Origin: Caulobacter radicis | Lineage (GTDB): Bacteria; Pseudomonadota; Alphaproteobacteria; Caulobacterales; Caulobacteraceae | DNA: 64,000 nucleotides | NCBI RefSeq assembly: GCF_003094615.1 | Contig: NZ_QDKO01000009.1 | Coordinates: 496,001-560,000, forward strand | Reading direction: 5' to 3' | In this document: positions 25,666-35,845 of the stretch, one piece after another | Layout of the letters: every line of letters begins with the position of its first letter | Numbering within the stretch: position 1 is the stretch's first letter | The notes under the pieces: model-generated | Told to the model about the DNA's origin: nothing | What the model saw: only the letters and a program-made list of their open reading frames with translations | Databases searched by the model: none | Made by a program: the position numbers and the translations under genes

Positions 25666-26653
25666 CCTCGAGCATCAGGGCGTCGCGATCGGCTTCTTCC
25701 AGCGGCGAGGCCTTGAGCAGGATCGCCAGGGCGAAGCGCCGGCCGTCCTTCAGGCGGACCATGGCCAGCACGTTGTCGGCCGCCGTCTGGCCCAGGTCCC
25801 ACGGCGTAGCCGAGGTGATCGCCGCCAGTCGCGCGCCGGCCGGCAGGGCGGGACGCAGGCGCTCGCCGGCCGCCGCTTCCATCATCCGCAGCATCCGGCG
25901 GCGACCGTCCTGGCTGGTCAGTTCGGCCTGGTTCAGGGCCTCCAGGAAGCGCACGGCGGCCAGGGGCGTGGTGGAGTCGTGCGGGTCGGCCAGATAGTCC
26001 CGCCAGGCTTTGCGGCGGGTCGCCTCGGGCGTGGCCAGCACCGCCTTGCGCCAGGCCTGGCCGCGCCACTCGGCCCGGAACGAGGCCGCGCCCGTCTGTT
26101 CGGGCAGCAGCTGGCGGGCGTAGCGGTCGACCCGCAGGTTCTCGACCTTCTTCAGGTCCAGCCAGGCGGTGACCGCGCCAGGACCTCCGATGCGCTTCAT
26201 CAACACGTCGGCGGCGGTGTTGTCGCCGCCGGCCACGGCGTGCTTGAGCAGTTCCTCGACCGTCCAGCGTCGCCGGCTGGGCCAGGCGTCGGCCACGCCG
26301 CTGGGCGGCGGCGACAGGTCGACGTCCTCGATCGTGATCGTCTCGCGCAGCGATAGGGCCTTGGCCTCGACCTCGGCCAGCACCGCCGCGCCCAGCGCCG
26401 CCGTCCAGATCCCGGCCAGCGGGAACAGGTGGTCGCCCGCCACCGTGGCCCGTTGGGCGGTGGTCAGGTCCTGCACCGCCACGCCCAGGTCGCCGGGGCG
26501 GGCGCGCTCGGCGATGGCGGTCAGCTTCAGGCTCATGGTCTCGTGGTCGAAGGTCGGGTCCTCCTGGCCGGCCAGCGGCGGCTCGCGGCAGGCCGAGAGC
26601 GCCGCCGGCAGGGCGGGCATGGCGAGGGCGGCGAGCAGGGCGCGGCGATGCAT
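25622..26653 (-). CDS. Beta-lactamase-fold lipoprotein lacking catalytic residues
   Basis: This 343-residue protein has a lipoprotein signal (LSAC, Cys22) and aligns by landmarks with class A beta-lactamase-related serine hydrolases. The S-x-x-K site reads FPLAGIWTAAL, so Ser becomes Gly81 and Lys becomes Thr84. The S-D-N box reads Gly143-Asp-Asn, and the K-T-G box reads ITSATPWD. The fold motif GGDNTAADVLMKRIGGPGAV is well kept. All key catalytic residues appear changed, suggesting a binding or structural role rather than beta-lactam hydrolysis. Confidence 0.8.
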   Translation of the reverse strand: MHRRALLAALAMPALPAALSACREPPLAGQEDPTFDHETMSLKLTAIAERARPGDLGVAVQDLTTAQRATVAGDHLFPLAGIWTAALGAAVLAEVEAKALSLRETITIEDVDLSPPPSGVADAWPSRRRWTVEELLKHAVAGGDNTAADVLMKRIGGPGAVTAWLDLKKVENLRVDRYARQLLPEQTGAASFRAEWRGQAWRKAVLATPEATRRKAWRDYLADPHDSTTPLAAVRFLEALNQAELTSQDGRRRMLRMMEAAAGERLRPALPAGARLAAITSATPWDLGQTAADNVLAMVRLKDGRRFALAILLKASPLEEADRDALMLEVTRTVLQAAEKAGR

Positions 26654-26749
26654 CGGGGTCGAAAGCCTCCAAGCGTGAGTGGAGGCTAAACGCGCCAGAC
26701 GACGGTTCGGACTTGCGTCAAAGTGTGGCTCGACGGCAAAGGGACGCCC

Positions 26750-27553
26750 ATGACCGCCGACACGCCTTCAGAAATCGTCCGCACGCCCCCCTGCGTGATC
26801 CTCAACGCCCCGCAACTGGCCGAGAACATCGGCTCGGTGGCCCGCGTCATGGCCAATTTCGGCCTCTACGAACTGCGGCTGGTCAATCCGCGCGACGGCT
26901 GGCCGCAGGAGCGAGCCTGGGCCAGCGCCTCGGGCGCCAGCTGGCCGCTGGACGACGCCAAGGTGTTCGACACGCTCGCCGAGGCGATCGCCGACCTGCA
27001 TCTGGTCTACGCCACCACGGCCCGCCCGCGCGAGACGCGCCTGCCGGTCTACACCCCGCGCGAGTCCGCTGGTCACCTGGCGCAGGAAGTCGAGCAGGGC
27101 CGCAAGGTCGGCCTGCTGTTCGGTGGCGAGCGCGCCGGCCTGGAAACCGACGACATCGCCCTGTGCCAGGCCATCGTCTCGATCCCGATCGACGAGCGCT
27201 TCCGTTCGCTGAACCTGGCGCAGGCCGTGTCGATCAACGCCTACGAATGGAAGATGACGGTCGACGACCGCCCCTGGAAGAAGTTCGAGCTGAACGTCGA
27301 GGGGCCGGCCGACCAGGCGGCGATGATGGGCCTGTACGAGCACCTGGAGAACGAGCTCGACAAAGCCGGCTTCTATCATCCGCCCGAGAAGAAGCCGTCG
27401 ATGGTGCGCAACCTGCGCGTCCCGCTGGCCCGCGCCCGCCTGACCGACCAGGAAGTGCGCACCTTCCGCGGCGTGATCACCGCCCTGTCGAAGGGGCGCG
27501 GCCGGGTGCTGGCCAAGCTGGCCCAGAAGGCGGCGGACAAGGGCGAGGACTGA
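26750..27553 (+). CDS. trmJ: tRNA (cytidine/uridine-2'-O-)-methyltransferase TrmJ
   Basis: This 267-residue SPOUT methyltransferase has NAPQLAENIGSVARVMANFG (motif 1), LLFGGERAGLETDDI (motif 2) and IPIDERFRSLNLAQAVSINA (motif 3, the knotted SAM site). TrmJ 2'-O-methylates position 32 of certain tRNAs. The C-terminal extension (LRVPLARARLTDQEVRTFRG) fits TrmJ rather than shorter TrmL. Start 26750 is chosen over the upstream ATG at 26723 because conserved coding begins after it. Confidence 0.9.
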   Translation: MTADTPSEIVRTPPCVILNAPQLAENIGSVARVMANFGLYELRLVNPRDGWPQERAWASASGASWPLDDAKVFDTLAEAIADLHLVYATTARPRETRLPVYTPRESAGHLAQEVEQGRKVGLLFGGERAGLETDDIALCQAIVSIPIDERFRSLNLAQAVSINAYEWKMTVDDRPWKKFELNVEGPADQAAMMGLYEHLENELDKAGFYHPPEKKPSMVRNLRVPLARARLTDQEVRTFRGVITALSKGRGRVLAKLAQKAADKGED

Positions 27554-27720
27554 CGGCGAAGGGCGAGCATCGAAAGGGCTCGCCGCAGTAACCGGTGTCT
27601 CACCTTACGGCGCTTTAATTTCCGCGCTGGCGCAAACGCCGCTATCCAGCCAAAATCTGCAACCATGGTCCAGGTTGTGGGATAGCCGGCGGTTGAACGC
27701 CGGGGCTTGGGATAGGGGGC

Positions 27721-30444
27721 ATGGTGATGGCGCTGGGCGGCGTGCTTCTGCAGGGTTTCGCGGCGGCGATGACGGTCGGGACGGTTTCGCCGTCGGAGGC
27801 CAAGCCCGCCGAGATCAAGGCTCCCGAGGTCAAGGCTCCTGAAGCCAAGTCAGAAGATCTCAAGCCCGCCCTCATTCCCGTCGTCGAGGCCGAGGACGCC
27901 GTCGTTGAGGGCGTGACCGTGCAGTCGGCGCCGCGCGGCAAGACCGAAGGCCCGGTCGAGCCGGAGATCTCGCTCGACGAGGAGGCCATCAAGGCCTACG
28001 GCGCGGGCAGCGTCGCCGAACTGATGACCCTGCTGGAGCCGCTGACCGTCAGCTCGCGCGGACGCGGCGGCGAGGGGCCGGTGACCCTGGTCAACGGCCA
28101 GCGCATCTCGGGCTTCCAGGAGATCGCCGGCCTGCCGCCCGAGGCGATCCAGCGCCTGGACATCCTGCGCGAGGAAGCCGCGCTGGCCTACGGCTACCGA
28201 GCCGACCAGCGGGTGGTGAACCTGGTTCTGAAGAAGGACTTCCGCTCGCTGACCCTGGAGGACGAGTTCCGCTTCGCCACCGAGGGCGGGCGCACCTTCA
28301 ACGAGCAGAAGGGCAACCTCTTCAAGGTCGACGCCGACGCCCGCTGGACCGTCAATGTCCGCTATCGCCGCGAGACGCCGCTTTACGAGTCCGAGCGCGA
28401 CATCGTCCGCACCAGCAGCACGCCTTACGACATCCAGGGCAATATCGGCACGCCGACAGGGCCGGAGCTCGATCCGGCCCTGTCGGACCTCGTCGGTTCG
28501 GTGGTCACGGTGGCGTCCGTACCGACCCTGGCGGCGGGCGCTGCGCCCAGCCTGGCCGACTTCGTGGCCGGCGCCGGGACGGCGGCCACCGACGACCTGA
28601 CCGCCTCGCGCACCCTGCTGGCGCGTGGCGAGGAGGGCGCGATCCAGGGCGCCTATACCCGCAACCTGGTGCTGGGCGCGCTCGGCAACGTGACCACCAC
28701 CGTCAGCGGCAATATCGAGAGCACCAGCCGCATCAGCTTCAACGGCCTGACCGGCGTCAACCTGGCGCTGAAGGCCGACAGCCCGTTCTCGCCCTTCGCC
28801 CGGGACGTGACGCTCTATCGCTATCTCGACGTGCCCGACGGCCTGCGCCGCAAGACCGACACCGACAAGATCGAGCTGGGCATGACCGCGCTGGGCATGA
28901 TGGCCGGCTGGCGCTGGACCTTCACCGGCAACTACGACCTGACCGACAGCGCCACCCGCACCGGCCGGGGCCTCGACACCACGGCCTATCGCGCGGCGGT
29001 GGCGGCCAGCGATCCCGACGTCAATCCGTTCGACCCGATCCCGCGCAGCCTGCTGCGCTACGCCGCCCAGGACACGGCCGACTCCATCACCACCAACGTC
29101 AAGGCCGAGCTGACCATGAACGGTACGGTGACGGAGCTGCCGGCCGGCCGCTTGCGCGCCACGGTCAAGGGCGGCGTCGACAGCCGTAAGGTCGAGGCCG
29201 AGAGCGTGCGCTCCGGCGCCTTCACCCGCCGGACCCTGACGCGCGACCGCGCGACGATCCAGGCCAGCGCCGACGCGCCGATCGCCGAGCGCGACGGGGT
29301 GCTGGGCTTCCTGGGCGGCGTGTCGGTGAACGGCAATGTGCTCTACGAACAGTTCTCCGACATCGGCGGCCTGATGACGGCCGGCGGGGGCCTGTCGTGG
29401 TCGCCGGTCAAGCGCATGAACCTGTCGCTGAACTACAGCACCGAGGAGGGCGAACCCTCGCCCCAGCAGGTCAACGACCCCGTGCTGCTGACGCCCAACG
29501 TGGCGATGTACGACTTCGCCACCAGCCAGACGGTCAACGTCACCCGCATCGAGGGCGGCAATCCCAACCTTAACGCCGACAGCCGCCAGGTCGTGAAGCT
29601 CGGCTTCAACTACCGGCCGTTCGAGAAGCGCGAGCTGTCGCTGTGGGGCAACTACACGGCCAGCCGCGTCGAGGACCAGATCGCCAGCTTCCCGGCCGTG
29701 TCGCCGGAGCTGGAGGCCGCCTTCCCCAGCCGCTTCGTGCGCGACGCCACGGGCCGCCTCACCTCGGTCGACACCCGGCCGGTGAACTTCGCCCACGCCG
29801 ATCGCCAGGAGCTGCGCTGGGGCCTGAACTACAATCTGCGCTGGGGCGGCCCGCCGCCCGCCGCGCCTGGCGCGGCCCGACCGTCCGGCGCGCCTCGTCC
29901 TGGCGGCGGTGGCGTGCAGGTCAGCGGTCCGGGCGGCATGATGCGATCGGGCGGCCCGCCTGGACAGGCGATCTTCAACGTCTCGCTGAACCACCTGTGG
30001 CGATTGCAGGACGAGGTGGTGATCCGCGACGGCATGACGCCGCTGGACCTGCTGGACGGCGCCTCGTTGGGCCGGCGGGGCGGCACCCCGCGCCACGAGG
30101 TGAACCTGCAGGCCAATCTGGCCAAGGACGGGCTGGGTTGCGGCCTGCGCAGCGCCTGGCGCTCGGCCACCTGGGTCGACGGCGGCCCGCGCGGCGACGA
30201 CCTGTTCTTCGCCGACATCCCGACGGTCAGCCTGTTGGGGTTCGCGGATCTGGGGCAGCGCAAGGACTTGGTGAAACGCTACGACTGGCTGAAGGGCTCG
30301 CGCGTGACGCTGGCGGTCGACAACCTGTTCGACGAGAAGCAGCAGGTCCGCGACGACCAGGGCCGCACGCCGCAGGCCTATCAGGAGGATTACATGGACG
30401 CCATGGGGCGGACCGTGCGCCTGAGCCTGCGCAAGCTGCTGTAA
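27721..30444 (+). CDS. TonB-dependent receptor-like outer-membrane protein
   Basis: This 907-residue protein has an N-terminal hydrophobic leader, then a Lys/Pro/Glu-rich linker with a KAPE repeat (about 27-47). A plug-like domain follows ([50 protein letters not shown]), then a large beta-barrel ending in an aromatic-poor LSLRKLL. A Gly/Pro-rich insert near 705-750 ([13 protein letters not shown] region) interrupts a late strand. It resembles the plug-barrel receptors that take up iron chelates or other large solutes, but the substrate is unknown and a clear TonB box is not visible. AGGGGGC precedes the ATG. Confidence 0.8.
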   Translation: MVMALGGVLLQGFAAAMTVGTVSPSEAKPAEIKAPEVKAPEAKSEDLKPALIPVVEAEDAVVEGVTVQSAPRGKTEGPVEPEISLDEEAIKAYGAGSVAELMTLLEPLTVSSRGRGGEGPVTLVNGQRISGFQEIAGLPPEAIQRLDILREEAALAYGYRADQRVVNLVLKKDFRSLTLEDEFRFATEGGRTFNEQKGNLFKVDADARWTVNVRYRRETPLYESERDIVRTSSTPYDIQGNIGTPTGPELDPALSDLVGSVVTVASVPTLAAGAAPSLADFVAGAGTAATDDLTASRTLLARGEEGAIQGAYTRNLVLGALGNVTTTVSGNIESTSRISFNGLTGVNLALKADSPFSPFARDVTLYRYLDVPDGLRRKTDTDKIELGMTALGMMAGWRWTFTGNYDLTDSATRTGRGLDTTAYRAAVAASDPDVNPFDPIPRSLLRYAAQDTADSITTNVKAELTMNGTVTELPAGRLRATVKGGVDSRKVEAESVRSGAFTRRTLTRDRATIQASADAPIAERDGVLGFLGGVSVNGNVLYEQFSDIGGLMTAGGGLSWSPVKRMNLSLNYSTEEGEPSPQQVNDPVLLTPNVAMYDFATSQTVNVTRIEGGNPNLNADSRQVVKLGFNYRPFEKRELSLWGNYTASRVEDQIASFPAVSPELEAAFPSRFVRDATGRLTSVDTRPVNFAHADRQELRWGLNYNLRWGGPPPAAPGAARPSGAPRPGGGGVQVSGPGGMMRSGGPPGQAIFNVSLNHLWRLQDEVVIRDGMTPLDLLDGASLGRRGGTPRHEVNLQANLAKDGLGCGLRSAWRSATWVDGGPRGDDLFFADIPTVSLLGFADLGQRKDLVKRYDWLKGSRVTLAVDNLFDEKQQVRDDQGRTPQAYQEDYMDAMGRTVRLSLRKLL

Positions 30445-30452
30445 GGAAAGAT

Positions 30453-30577
30453 CCTCCCCCTCTGGGGGAGGTGGCCCAAAGGGCCGGAGGGGGGACGTTT
30501 TCAGCTTTCCGGGTGTCGGCCGAATTCGCGGCCACTCCCCCCTCAGTCGCTCCGCGACAGCTCCCCCAGAGGGGGAG
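30453..30577. repeat. REP-like element, family A
   Basis: This gap between the receptor stop and the LysR stop holds a composite palindrome: CCTCCCCC/GGGGGAGG (30453-30471, loop TCT), GGCCC-AAA-GGGCC (30473-30485), GTCGC-TCC-GCGAC (30546-30558) and CTCCCCC-AGA-GGGGGAG (30561-30577). The same modules recur in inverted order at 48660-48790. Non-coding. Confidence 0.75.
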
Positions 30578-30587
30578 CATCTTGCGG

Positions 30588-31457
30588 CTACCCCAGCCCT
30601 CGCTCCAGATGCTCGACCAGCAGCCGCACCTTGGCCGGCAGCAGGCGCAGGTGCGGATAGACCGCCCAGACGCCTTCGTCGGCGGGCGTGTTGTCCTCCA
30701 GCAGCGGGACCAGCCCGCCGTTGGCGATGGCCGGGTCGACGTAGAAGTTGGGCAGCTGGCAGATCCCCAGCCCCTGCAGCGTCGCGTCCAGCACCGCCTG
30801 GCCGCTGTTGCAGCGAAAGCGGCCCTGGGGCTTGAAGGCGATCTCGCGCTCGCCCTCCCGGAACGGCCAGGTGTCGGATGCGCCCAGGACGCCGGCGTGG
30901 GCTTCGAGGTCGGCGATGGTCGTCGGCGTTCCGGCCCGCGCCAGGTAGTCTGGCGAGGCGCACAGGCGGCGCGTGCGCGAGGCCAGGCGCTTGGCGATCA
31001 GGCGGCTGTCGGTCAGGCGGCCGAAGCGGATGGCAAGATCGAAGCCCTCGCTGACGATGTCGCGCACCGTGTCGTCCAGCTCGATGTGCAGAGACAGCTT
31101 GGGGTGGGCCAGGGCGAAGGCGTTGACCGCCGGCACGACGTAGCGCTCGCCATAGGCCGACGAGCAGGTCATGCGCAGCAGGCCCTTGACCTCGCCGTCC
31201 TCCTCGCCGACCGCGGCCAGGGCTTCGTCACGATCGTGGATCAGCTCGCGGCAGCGGGCCAGGAAGGCCCGGCCGGCGTCGGTCAGGCTGACGCGGCGGG
31301 TGGTGCGATAGAGCAGGCGGGTCTGCAGCCGCTCCTCCAGCCGGGCCACCTCTCGGCTGACGCCGGAGGTCGACAGCCCAAGGCGCCGCGCGGCCTGCGA
31401 GAAGCTCTCGGCCTCGGCCGTCGCCACGAACTCGTCGATCCCGTCCCAGCGGCTCAT
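30588..31457 (-). CDS. LysR family transcriptional regulator
   Basis: This 289-residue regulator has a winged-helix domain (about 1-60) with the recognition helix [20 protein letters not shown] and a LysR substrate-binding domain from about 88 ([19 protein letters not shown]). It is transcribed away from adhC across a 114-bp gap holding a perfect inverted repeat, so it probably controls adhC and fghA, perhaps in response to formaldehyde or a related metabolite (inference). Confidence 0.9.
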   Translation of the reverse strand: MSRWDGIDEFVATAEAESFSQAARRLGLSTSGVSREVARLEERLQTRLLYRTTRRVSLTDAGRAFLARCRELIHDRDEALAAVGEEDGEVKGLLRMTCSSAYGERYVVPAVNAFALAHPKLSLHIELDDTVRDIVSEGFDLAIRFGRLTDSRLIAKRLASRTRRLCASPDYLARAGTPTTIADLEAHAGVLGASDTWPFREGEREIAFKPQGRFRCNSGQAVLDATLQGLGICQLPNFYVDPAIANGGLVPLLEDNTPADEGVWAVYPHLRLLPAKVRLLVEHLERGLG

Positions 31458-31473
31458 GGCGCGGTGGTGCGCT

Positions 31474-31497
31474 CATTGTCCCTGCATGGCAACAATG
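31474..31497. promoter_or_regulatory. Candidate LysR operator upstream of adhC
   Basis: CATTGT (31474-31479) and ACAATG (31492-31497) form a perfect 6-bp inverted repeat with a 12-bp spacer in the divergent LysR-adhC gap. LysR proteins recognise dyads around a T-N11-A core. It lies 17 bp upstream of the LysR start. Confidence 0.5.
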
Positions 31498-31571
31498 TTT
31501 TGCCTTGTGGGGGATTATCGCCGGGCGCGCATCGGCGTACCACAGGGACCAAGAACCCATCGGAGCCTGCC

Positions 31572-32681
<1,110 letters not shown>

Positions 32682-32684
32682 AAT

Positions 32685-32821
32685 CCCTCTCCCAGAGGGA
32701 GAGGGAGGGGCCCGCGCGAAGCGTGGGAGGGTGAGGGGTTAAACCCGTCGACGTCTTACCCCCTCATCCTCCCATCCCGACTTCGTCGTGACGGGCCCCT
32801 CCTTCTCCCCATGGGAGAAGG
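32685..32821. repeat. REP-like element between adhC and fghA
   Basis: Almost the whole 160-bp gap is palindromic. CCCTCTCCC (32685-32693) pairs with GGGAGAGGG (32697-32705) around an AGA loop. Near fghA, CCTTCTCCC and GGGAGAAGG pair around CAT (ending 32821). Between them is a G-rich and a C-rich block. It sits inside a likely operon and could act as an mRNA-stabilising or processing element. Confidence 0.6.
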
Positions 32822-32841
32822 TTCAGTTTCGCGAGCCGCCC

Positions 32842-33678
32842 ATGTCCCATGTCGAAACCCTCGCCACCCACCGCACCCAGGGCGGAACGCTGCGCTACTG
32901 CCGGCACGACAGCGCCAGCACCGGCACGCCGATGAAGTTCAGCATCTGGACGCCTGATGGGGAGGGGCCTTTCCCCTACCTCGTCTGGCTGTCGGGCCTG
33001 ACCTGCACGGAAGACAACTTCACCACCAAGGCCGGGGCCTATGCCTGGGCGGCGAAACACGGCGTGGCCATCGTCGCGCCCGACACTTCGCCGCGCGGTG
33101 AGGGCGTCGCCGACGATCCGGCCTATGACCTGGGTCAGGGCGCGGGCTTCTACGTCGACGCCACGGAAGAGCCCTGGGCGCCGCACTTCAACATGTATTC
33201 CTACGTCACCAAGGACCTGCTGGAAGCCGTCGACGCAGCCTTCCCGCTGGACCCGGCGCGGCGCGGGATTTTCGGCCACTCGATGGGCGGCCACGGCGCG
33301 CTGACCATCGCCCTGCGCAATCCGCGGCTCTTCAAGTCGGTCAGCGCCTTTTCGCCGATCGTCTCGCCGCTGAACTGCCCGTGGGGCGACAAGGCCCTGA
33401 CCGCCTATCTCGGCCCTGACCGCGCCAAGTGGCGGGCCCACGACGCCTGCGCCCTGATCGAGGACGGCTTTGGCGGCGACTTCGACGAAATCCTGGTCGA
33501 CCAGGGCCTGGCCGACAATTTCCTTGAAAGCCAGCTGAAGCCGCAGCTGCTGGAAGAGGCCGGCGCCGAGGCCCGGCTGAAGGTCACGGTCCGCCGCCAG
33601 GAAGGCTACGACCACAGCTACTTCTTCATCGCCAGCTTCATCGGCGACCATATCGACTGGCACGCGGCGCGGCTCTAG
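32842..33678 (+). CDS. fghA: S-formylglutathione hydrolase
   Basis: This 278-residue esterase-fold enzyme hydrolyses S-formylglutathione to formate and glutathione. Nucleophile Ser147 lies in FGHSMGGHGAL, the oxyanion region is LSGLTCTEDNF (50-60), and the catalytic His is in GYDHSYFFIASF. The typical N-terminal SIWTPDGEGPFPYLVWLSG is intact. It completes the glutathione-dependent formaldehyde pathway begun by adhC. Confidence 0.96.
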   Translation: MSHVETLATHRTQGGTLRYCRHDSASTGTPMKFSIWTPDGEGPFPYLVWLSGLTCTEDNFTTKAGAYAWAAKHGVAIVAPDTSPRGEGVADDPAYDLGQGAGFYVDATEEPWAPHFNMYSYVTKDLLEAVDAAFPLDPARRGIFGHSMGGHGALTIALRNPRLFKSVSAFSPIVSPLNCPWGDKALTAYLGPDRAKWRAHDACALIEDGFGGDFDEILVDQGLADNFLESQLKPQLLEEAGAEARLKVTVRRQEGYDHSYFFIASFIGDHIDWHAARL

Positions 33679-33687
33679 CCGCGCCGT

Positions 33688-34491
33688 CTAGAACTGGCCG
33701 GTGAAGTCGAACAGCTGGCCGTTGATCCAGCCCTTGCGGAAGGCCAGCGCGCCCTTGCGGTTCATCACCACGCCCCGGGCCTTGGCGGTGCTGAGCGAGG
33801 CGCGCAGGTAGCTGAGCACGAACAGCTCCAGGTCGGCGGCTGCGACCTTGTCGCGCCACAGGCCGGCGTTCTTGATGCAGTCGACACGGCCCCACCAGGC
33901 CGCCGGCGCGGCCAGCAGCCAGTCGCACACCACGTCGTCGGCCTTGCCGGGCGTCGAGGTCTTGATGAACTGCTTGACGTCGTCGTGGTCGACGCCCTTG
34001 AGGCTGCCGTTCTGGGTGACGAGGTCGAAGAACCAGATCAGCTCCTGCAGGCTGCGCGCGGCCCGGCCCGCCGCCAGGGCCCAGGTCGTGGCCAGGGCGT
34101 CGGCCTTGTTGGCCACCGTGCGGATGCGGGCAAGCTGCTGAGCTTTCATTTCGGGCGAGCCCATCAGGTTGGCCAGCTCCTTCTTGGGCGTCACCTTGAG
34201 CTGGCTGCCGGTCTGCCACTGGCGCACGATCGTCAGGCCCTGGGAGACGCCGCCGTTGCTGGCCTGCCAGAGCTGGGCCCCGATCGTCGGCGCCTCGCGC
34301 AGCACCACCGGCTTGCCCTCGGCCAGCACCATGGGCTGTAGCGAGGCCGAGCCGATGTTCCACTGCAGCACGCCGCAGGAGATGCCCATGCCGTCAAAGT
34401 CGCCGGTGACGCCGCGCCATGGATCGCCGGCGTTCTCGAAGCGCCCTGTGACGGCCACGGCCGCGTTGATCTCGGCGTCGGTGACGGCCAT
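33688..34491 (-). CDS. Lysozyme-like-fold protein, possible glycan hydrolase
   Basis: This 267-residue protein has no signal peptide. The N-terminus has TGRFENAGDPWRGVTGDFDG (15-34) followed by GISCGVLQWNIG. A Glu-x(n)-Asp pair before a GxLQWN segment is reminiscent of GH46 chitosanase or lysozyme-superfamily glycan hydrolases (Glu18 and Asp31 or 33 as candidates). The rest is helical. I am not certain of the family, and no phage lysis genes are nearby, so a peptidoglycan-related role is only inferred. Confidence 0.6.
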   Translation of the reverse strand: MAVTDAEINAAVAVTGRFENAGDPWRGVTGDFDGMGISCGVLQWNIGSASLQPMVLAEGKPVVLREAPTIGAQLWQASNGGVSQGLTIVRQWQTGSQLKVTPKKELANLMGSPEMKAQQLARIRTVANKADALATTWALAAGRAARSLQELIWFFDLVTQNGSLKGVDHDDVKQFIKTSTPGKADDVVCDWLLAAPAAWWGRVDCIKNAGLWRDKVAAADLELFVLSYLRASLSTAKARGVVMNRKGALAFRKGWINGQLFDFTGQF

Positions 34492-34669
34492 GTCGTGATC
34501 TCCCCCTCGGCGATAATTCAGAAATACACGTATAAAGGGATTTTGTCATCTGGCGACGCCCCGCGTGCAACGCGCCCCGGTTGTGAACTTTCGGTAATTC
34601 ATCCCGGGTTCAGCCGCCGGCCGCTCCTCTGCGCCAAGGCCAAGTTCGGCCTCTGAGGGGTGCTCAAAC

Positions 34670-35062
34670 ATGCAGAAGAAACTGGCCGTCATGGCCCTGG
34701 TCGTCGCCGCGGGCCTGTCGACCTCGGCCTGCGTCATCATCGACGCCGACGACGGCGGCAAGCGCGACGTCTCGGTGAAGATCAACGATGGCAATGATAC
34801 GCTGGAGCCCCTGTACGGCGTCGCTCTGGAGAAGGGCGAACTGGTGGCGCGGGTGTCGTCGAACGGCTGCACCAAGGCCGAGGACTTCAAGGTCGTGGCC
34901 GACCGTCGCGAAAGCGGCGTCGCCGTCACCCTGACCCGCGAACGCCCCGACCTCTGCCGCGCGCTGGCGCCGGAAGGCAAGGAACTGCGCTTCGACCTCG
35001 ACGCCATGGGCGTGCAGCGCACCGACAAGGTCCGCGTACGCAATCCGCTGCAGGGGGCCTGA
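34670..35062 (+). CDS. Two-cysteine lipoprotein, paralogue of 44810-45184
   Basis: This 130-residue protein has a lipoprotein signal (STSAC, Cys21). Its mature part matches the product at 44810 in order and spacing: LEPL, then SSNGCTKAEDFKVV, a second Cys in PDLCRALAP, a strand ELRFDLDAMG, and VRVRNPL at the end. Two conserved Cys suggest a disulfide. The function is unknown. A membrane protein and an ExbD-like gene lie downstream in the same direction. AGGGG lies before the ATG. Confidence 0.8.
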   Translation: MQKKLAVMALVVAAGLSTSACVIIDADDGGKRDVSVKINDGNDTLEPLYGVALEKGELVARVSSNGCTKAEDFKVVADRRESGVAVTLTRERPDLCRALAPEGKELRFDLDAMGVQRTDKVRVRNPLQGA

Positions 35063-35125
35063 AAGGGGCGCGAGCCTGACGGGCGCGTCTTGGCGGCGCG
35101 CCCGCGCCGGTTGTAGGGTGACCGC

Positions 35126-35833
35126 ATGACGACGTCGGCGACGCGGCAACCACCCGTGGGAAAGCAGCCACCGTCCTTGGGGACGAGGTGTCTTCGCCTC
35201 CTCGAGGCGATCGTCTGGCCGGCGCTGGCCTTGGTGCTGCTGGACTGGACCAGCCTGGCCGCGCCGCTCTGCCTGTTCGTCATCGGCGTCGCGATCGCCG
35301 CGCCCATAGGCAGGCCGTGGATCGACGAAGTCCCGCGCGCGGTCACGGCGGGGGCCAGTTGCGTCCTGTTCGTGGGCCTGACGTCCGGAGGGCTCACGAC
35401 CGGTGGGAGCTGGCATCGAATCCTCGTGGTCTTCGCGCTTTGCCTGGCCGTGGCCAAGGCCGGCGGGTTCAGTTTCCATGCGCGTCCGCGCTGGGGCTGG
35501 ATCGCCGTCGCCTTCGCCGCGACGCTGGCCCTGTTCGCGCTGGACCATCAGCGGGCGGCCGCGCAAGCCGCCTCGGAGATCCCGCTGGTGGCCGATAACC
35601 TGGCCGCCGCCGTCGCCGACGGCAGGACCGACGGGCAGGCGATCTACGCAGAACTGCTCGCCCACTTGCGCCAGCCTGACCGCCTTTGGTGGGTTTGGCC
35701 GGTTCTGCTCGCCGGGCTTTTGCCTGTCGGTCGCTTGGTCGCCTGGCATGGCCTGGCCTTCATCCGTCGCCGCGACGTCGGCCGGTCCCGCAAGGCCTGG
35801 TTCCCCCATCCGGCCAACCTGTCGTCGGAGTGA
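35126..35833 (+). CDS. Hypothetical membrane protein
   Basis: This 235-residue protein has about five hydrophobic segments (around 30-47, 48-60, 73-95, 98-112 and 122-137) and another near 190-208, and ends in a charged tail. A non-membrane stretch (about 140-180) might be periplasmic or cytoplasmic. I do not recognise the family. It lies between the lipoprotein gene (63 bp upstream) and the ExbD-like gene (12 bp downstream), so it may be an integral-membrane partner of that cluster. Confidence 0.65.
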   Translation: MTTSATRQPPVGKQPPSLGTRCLRLLEAIVWPALALVLLDWTSLAAPLCLFVIGVAIAAPIGRPWIDEVPRAVTAGASCVLFVGLTSGGLTTGGSWHRILVVFALCLAVAKAGGFSFHARPRWGWIAVAFAATLALFALDHQRAAAQAASEIPLVADNLAAAVADGRTDGQAIYAELLAHLRQPDRLWWVWPVLLAGLLPVGRLVAWHGLAFIRRRDVGRSRKAWFPHPANLSSE

Positions 35834-35845
35834 AGGGGAGGGCGC

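Noticed and set aside
30453..30577. Palindromic repeats considered as a CRISPR array
   Set aside because: The repeats are single palindromic modules without regular spacers, and no cas genes are present.
27850..30963. Large minus-strand frame over the receptor
   Set aside because: The receptor on the plus strand has plug and barrel features; the minus frame has none.
33688..34491. Lysozyme-like gene considered as a prophage endolysin
   Set aside because: No holin, spanin, integrase or structural phage genes occur nearby, and the base composition matches the surroundings.
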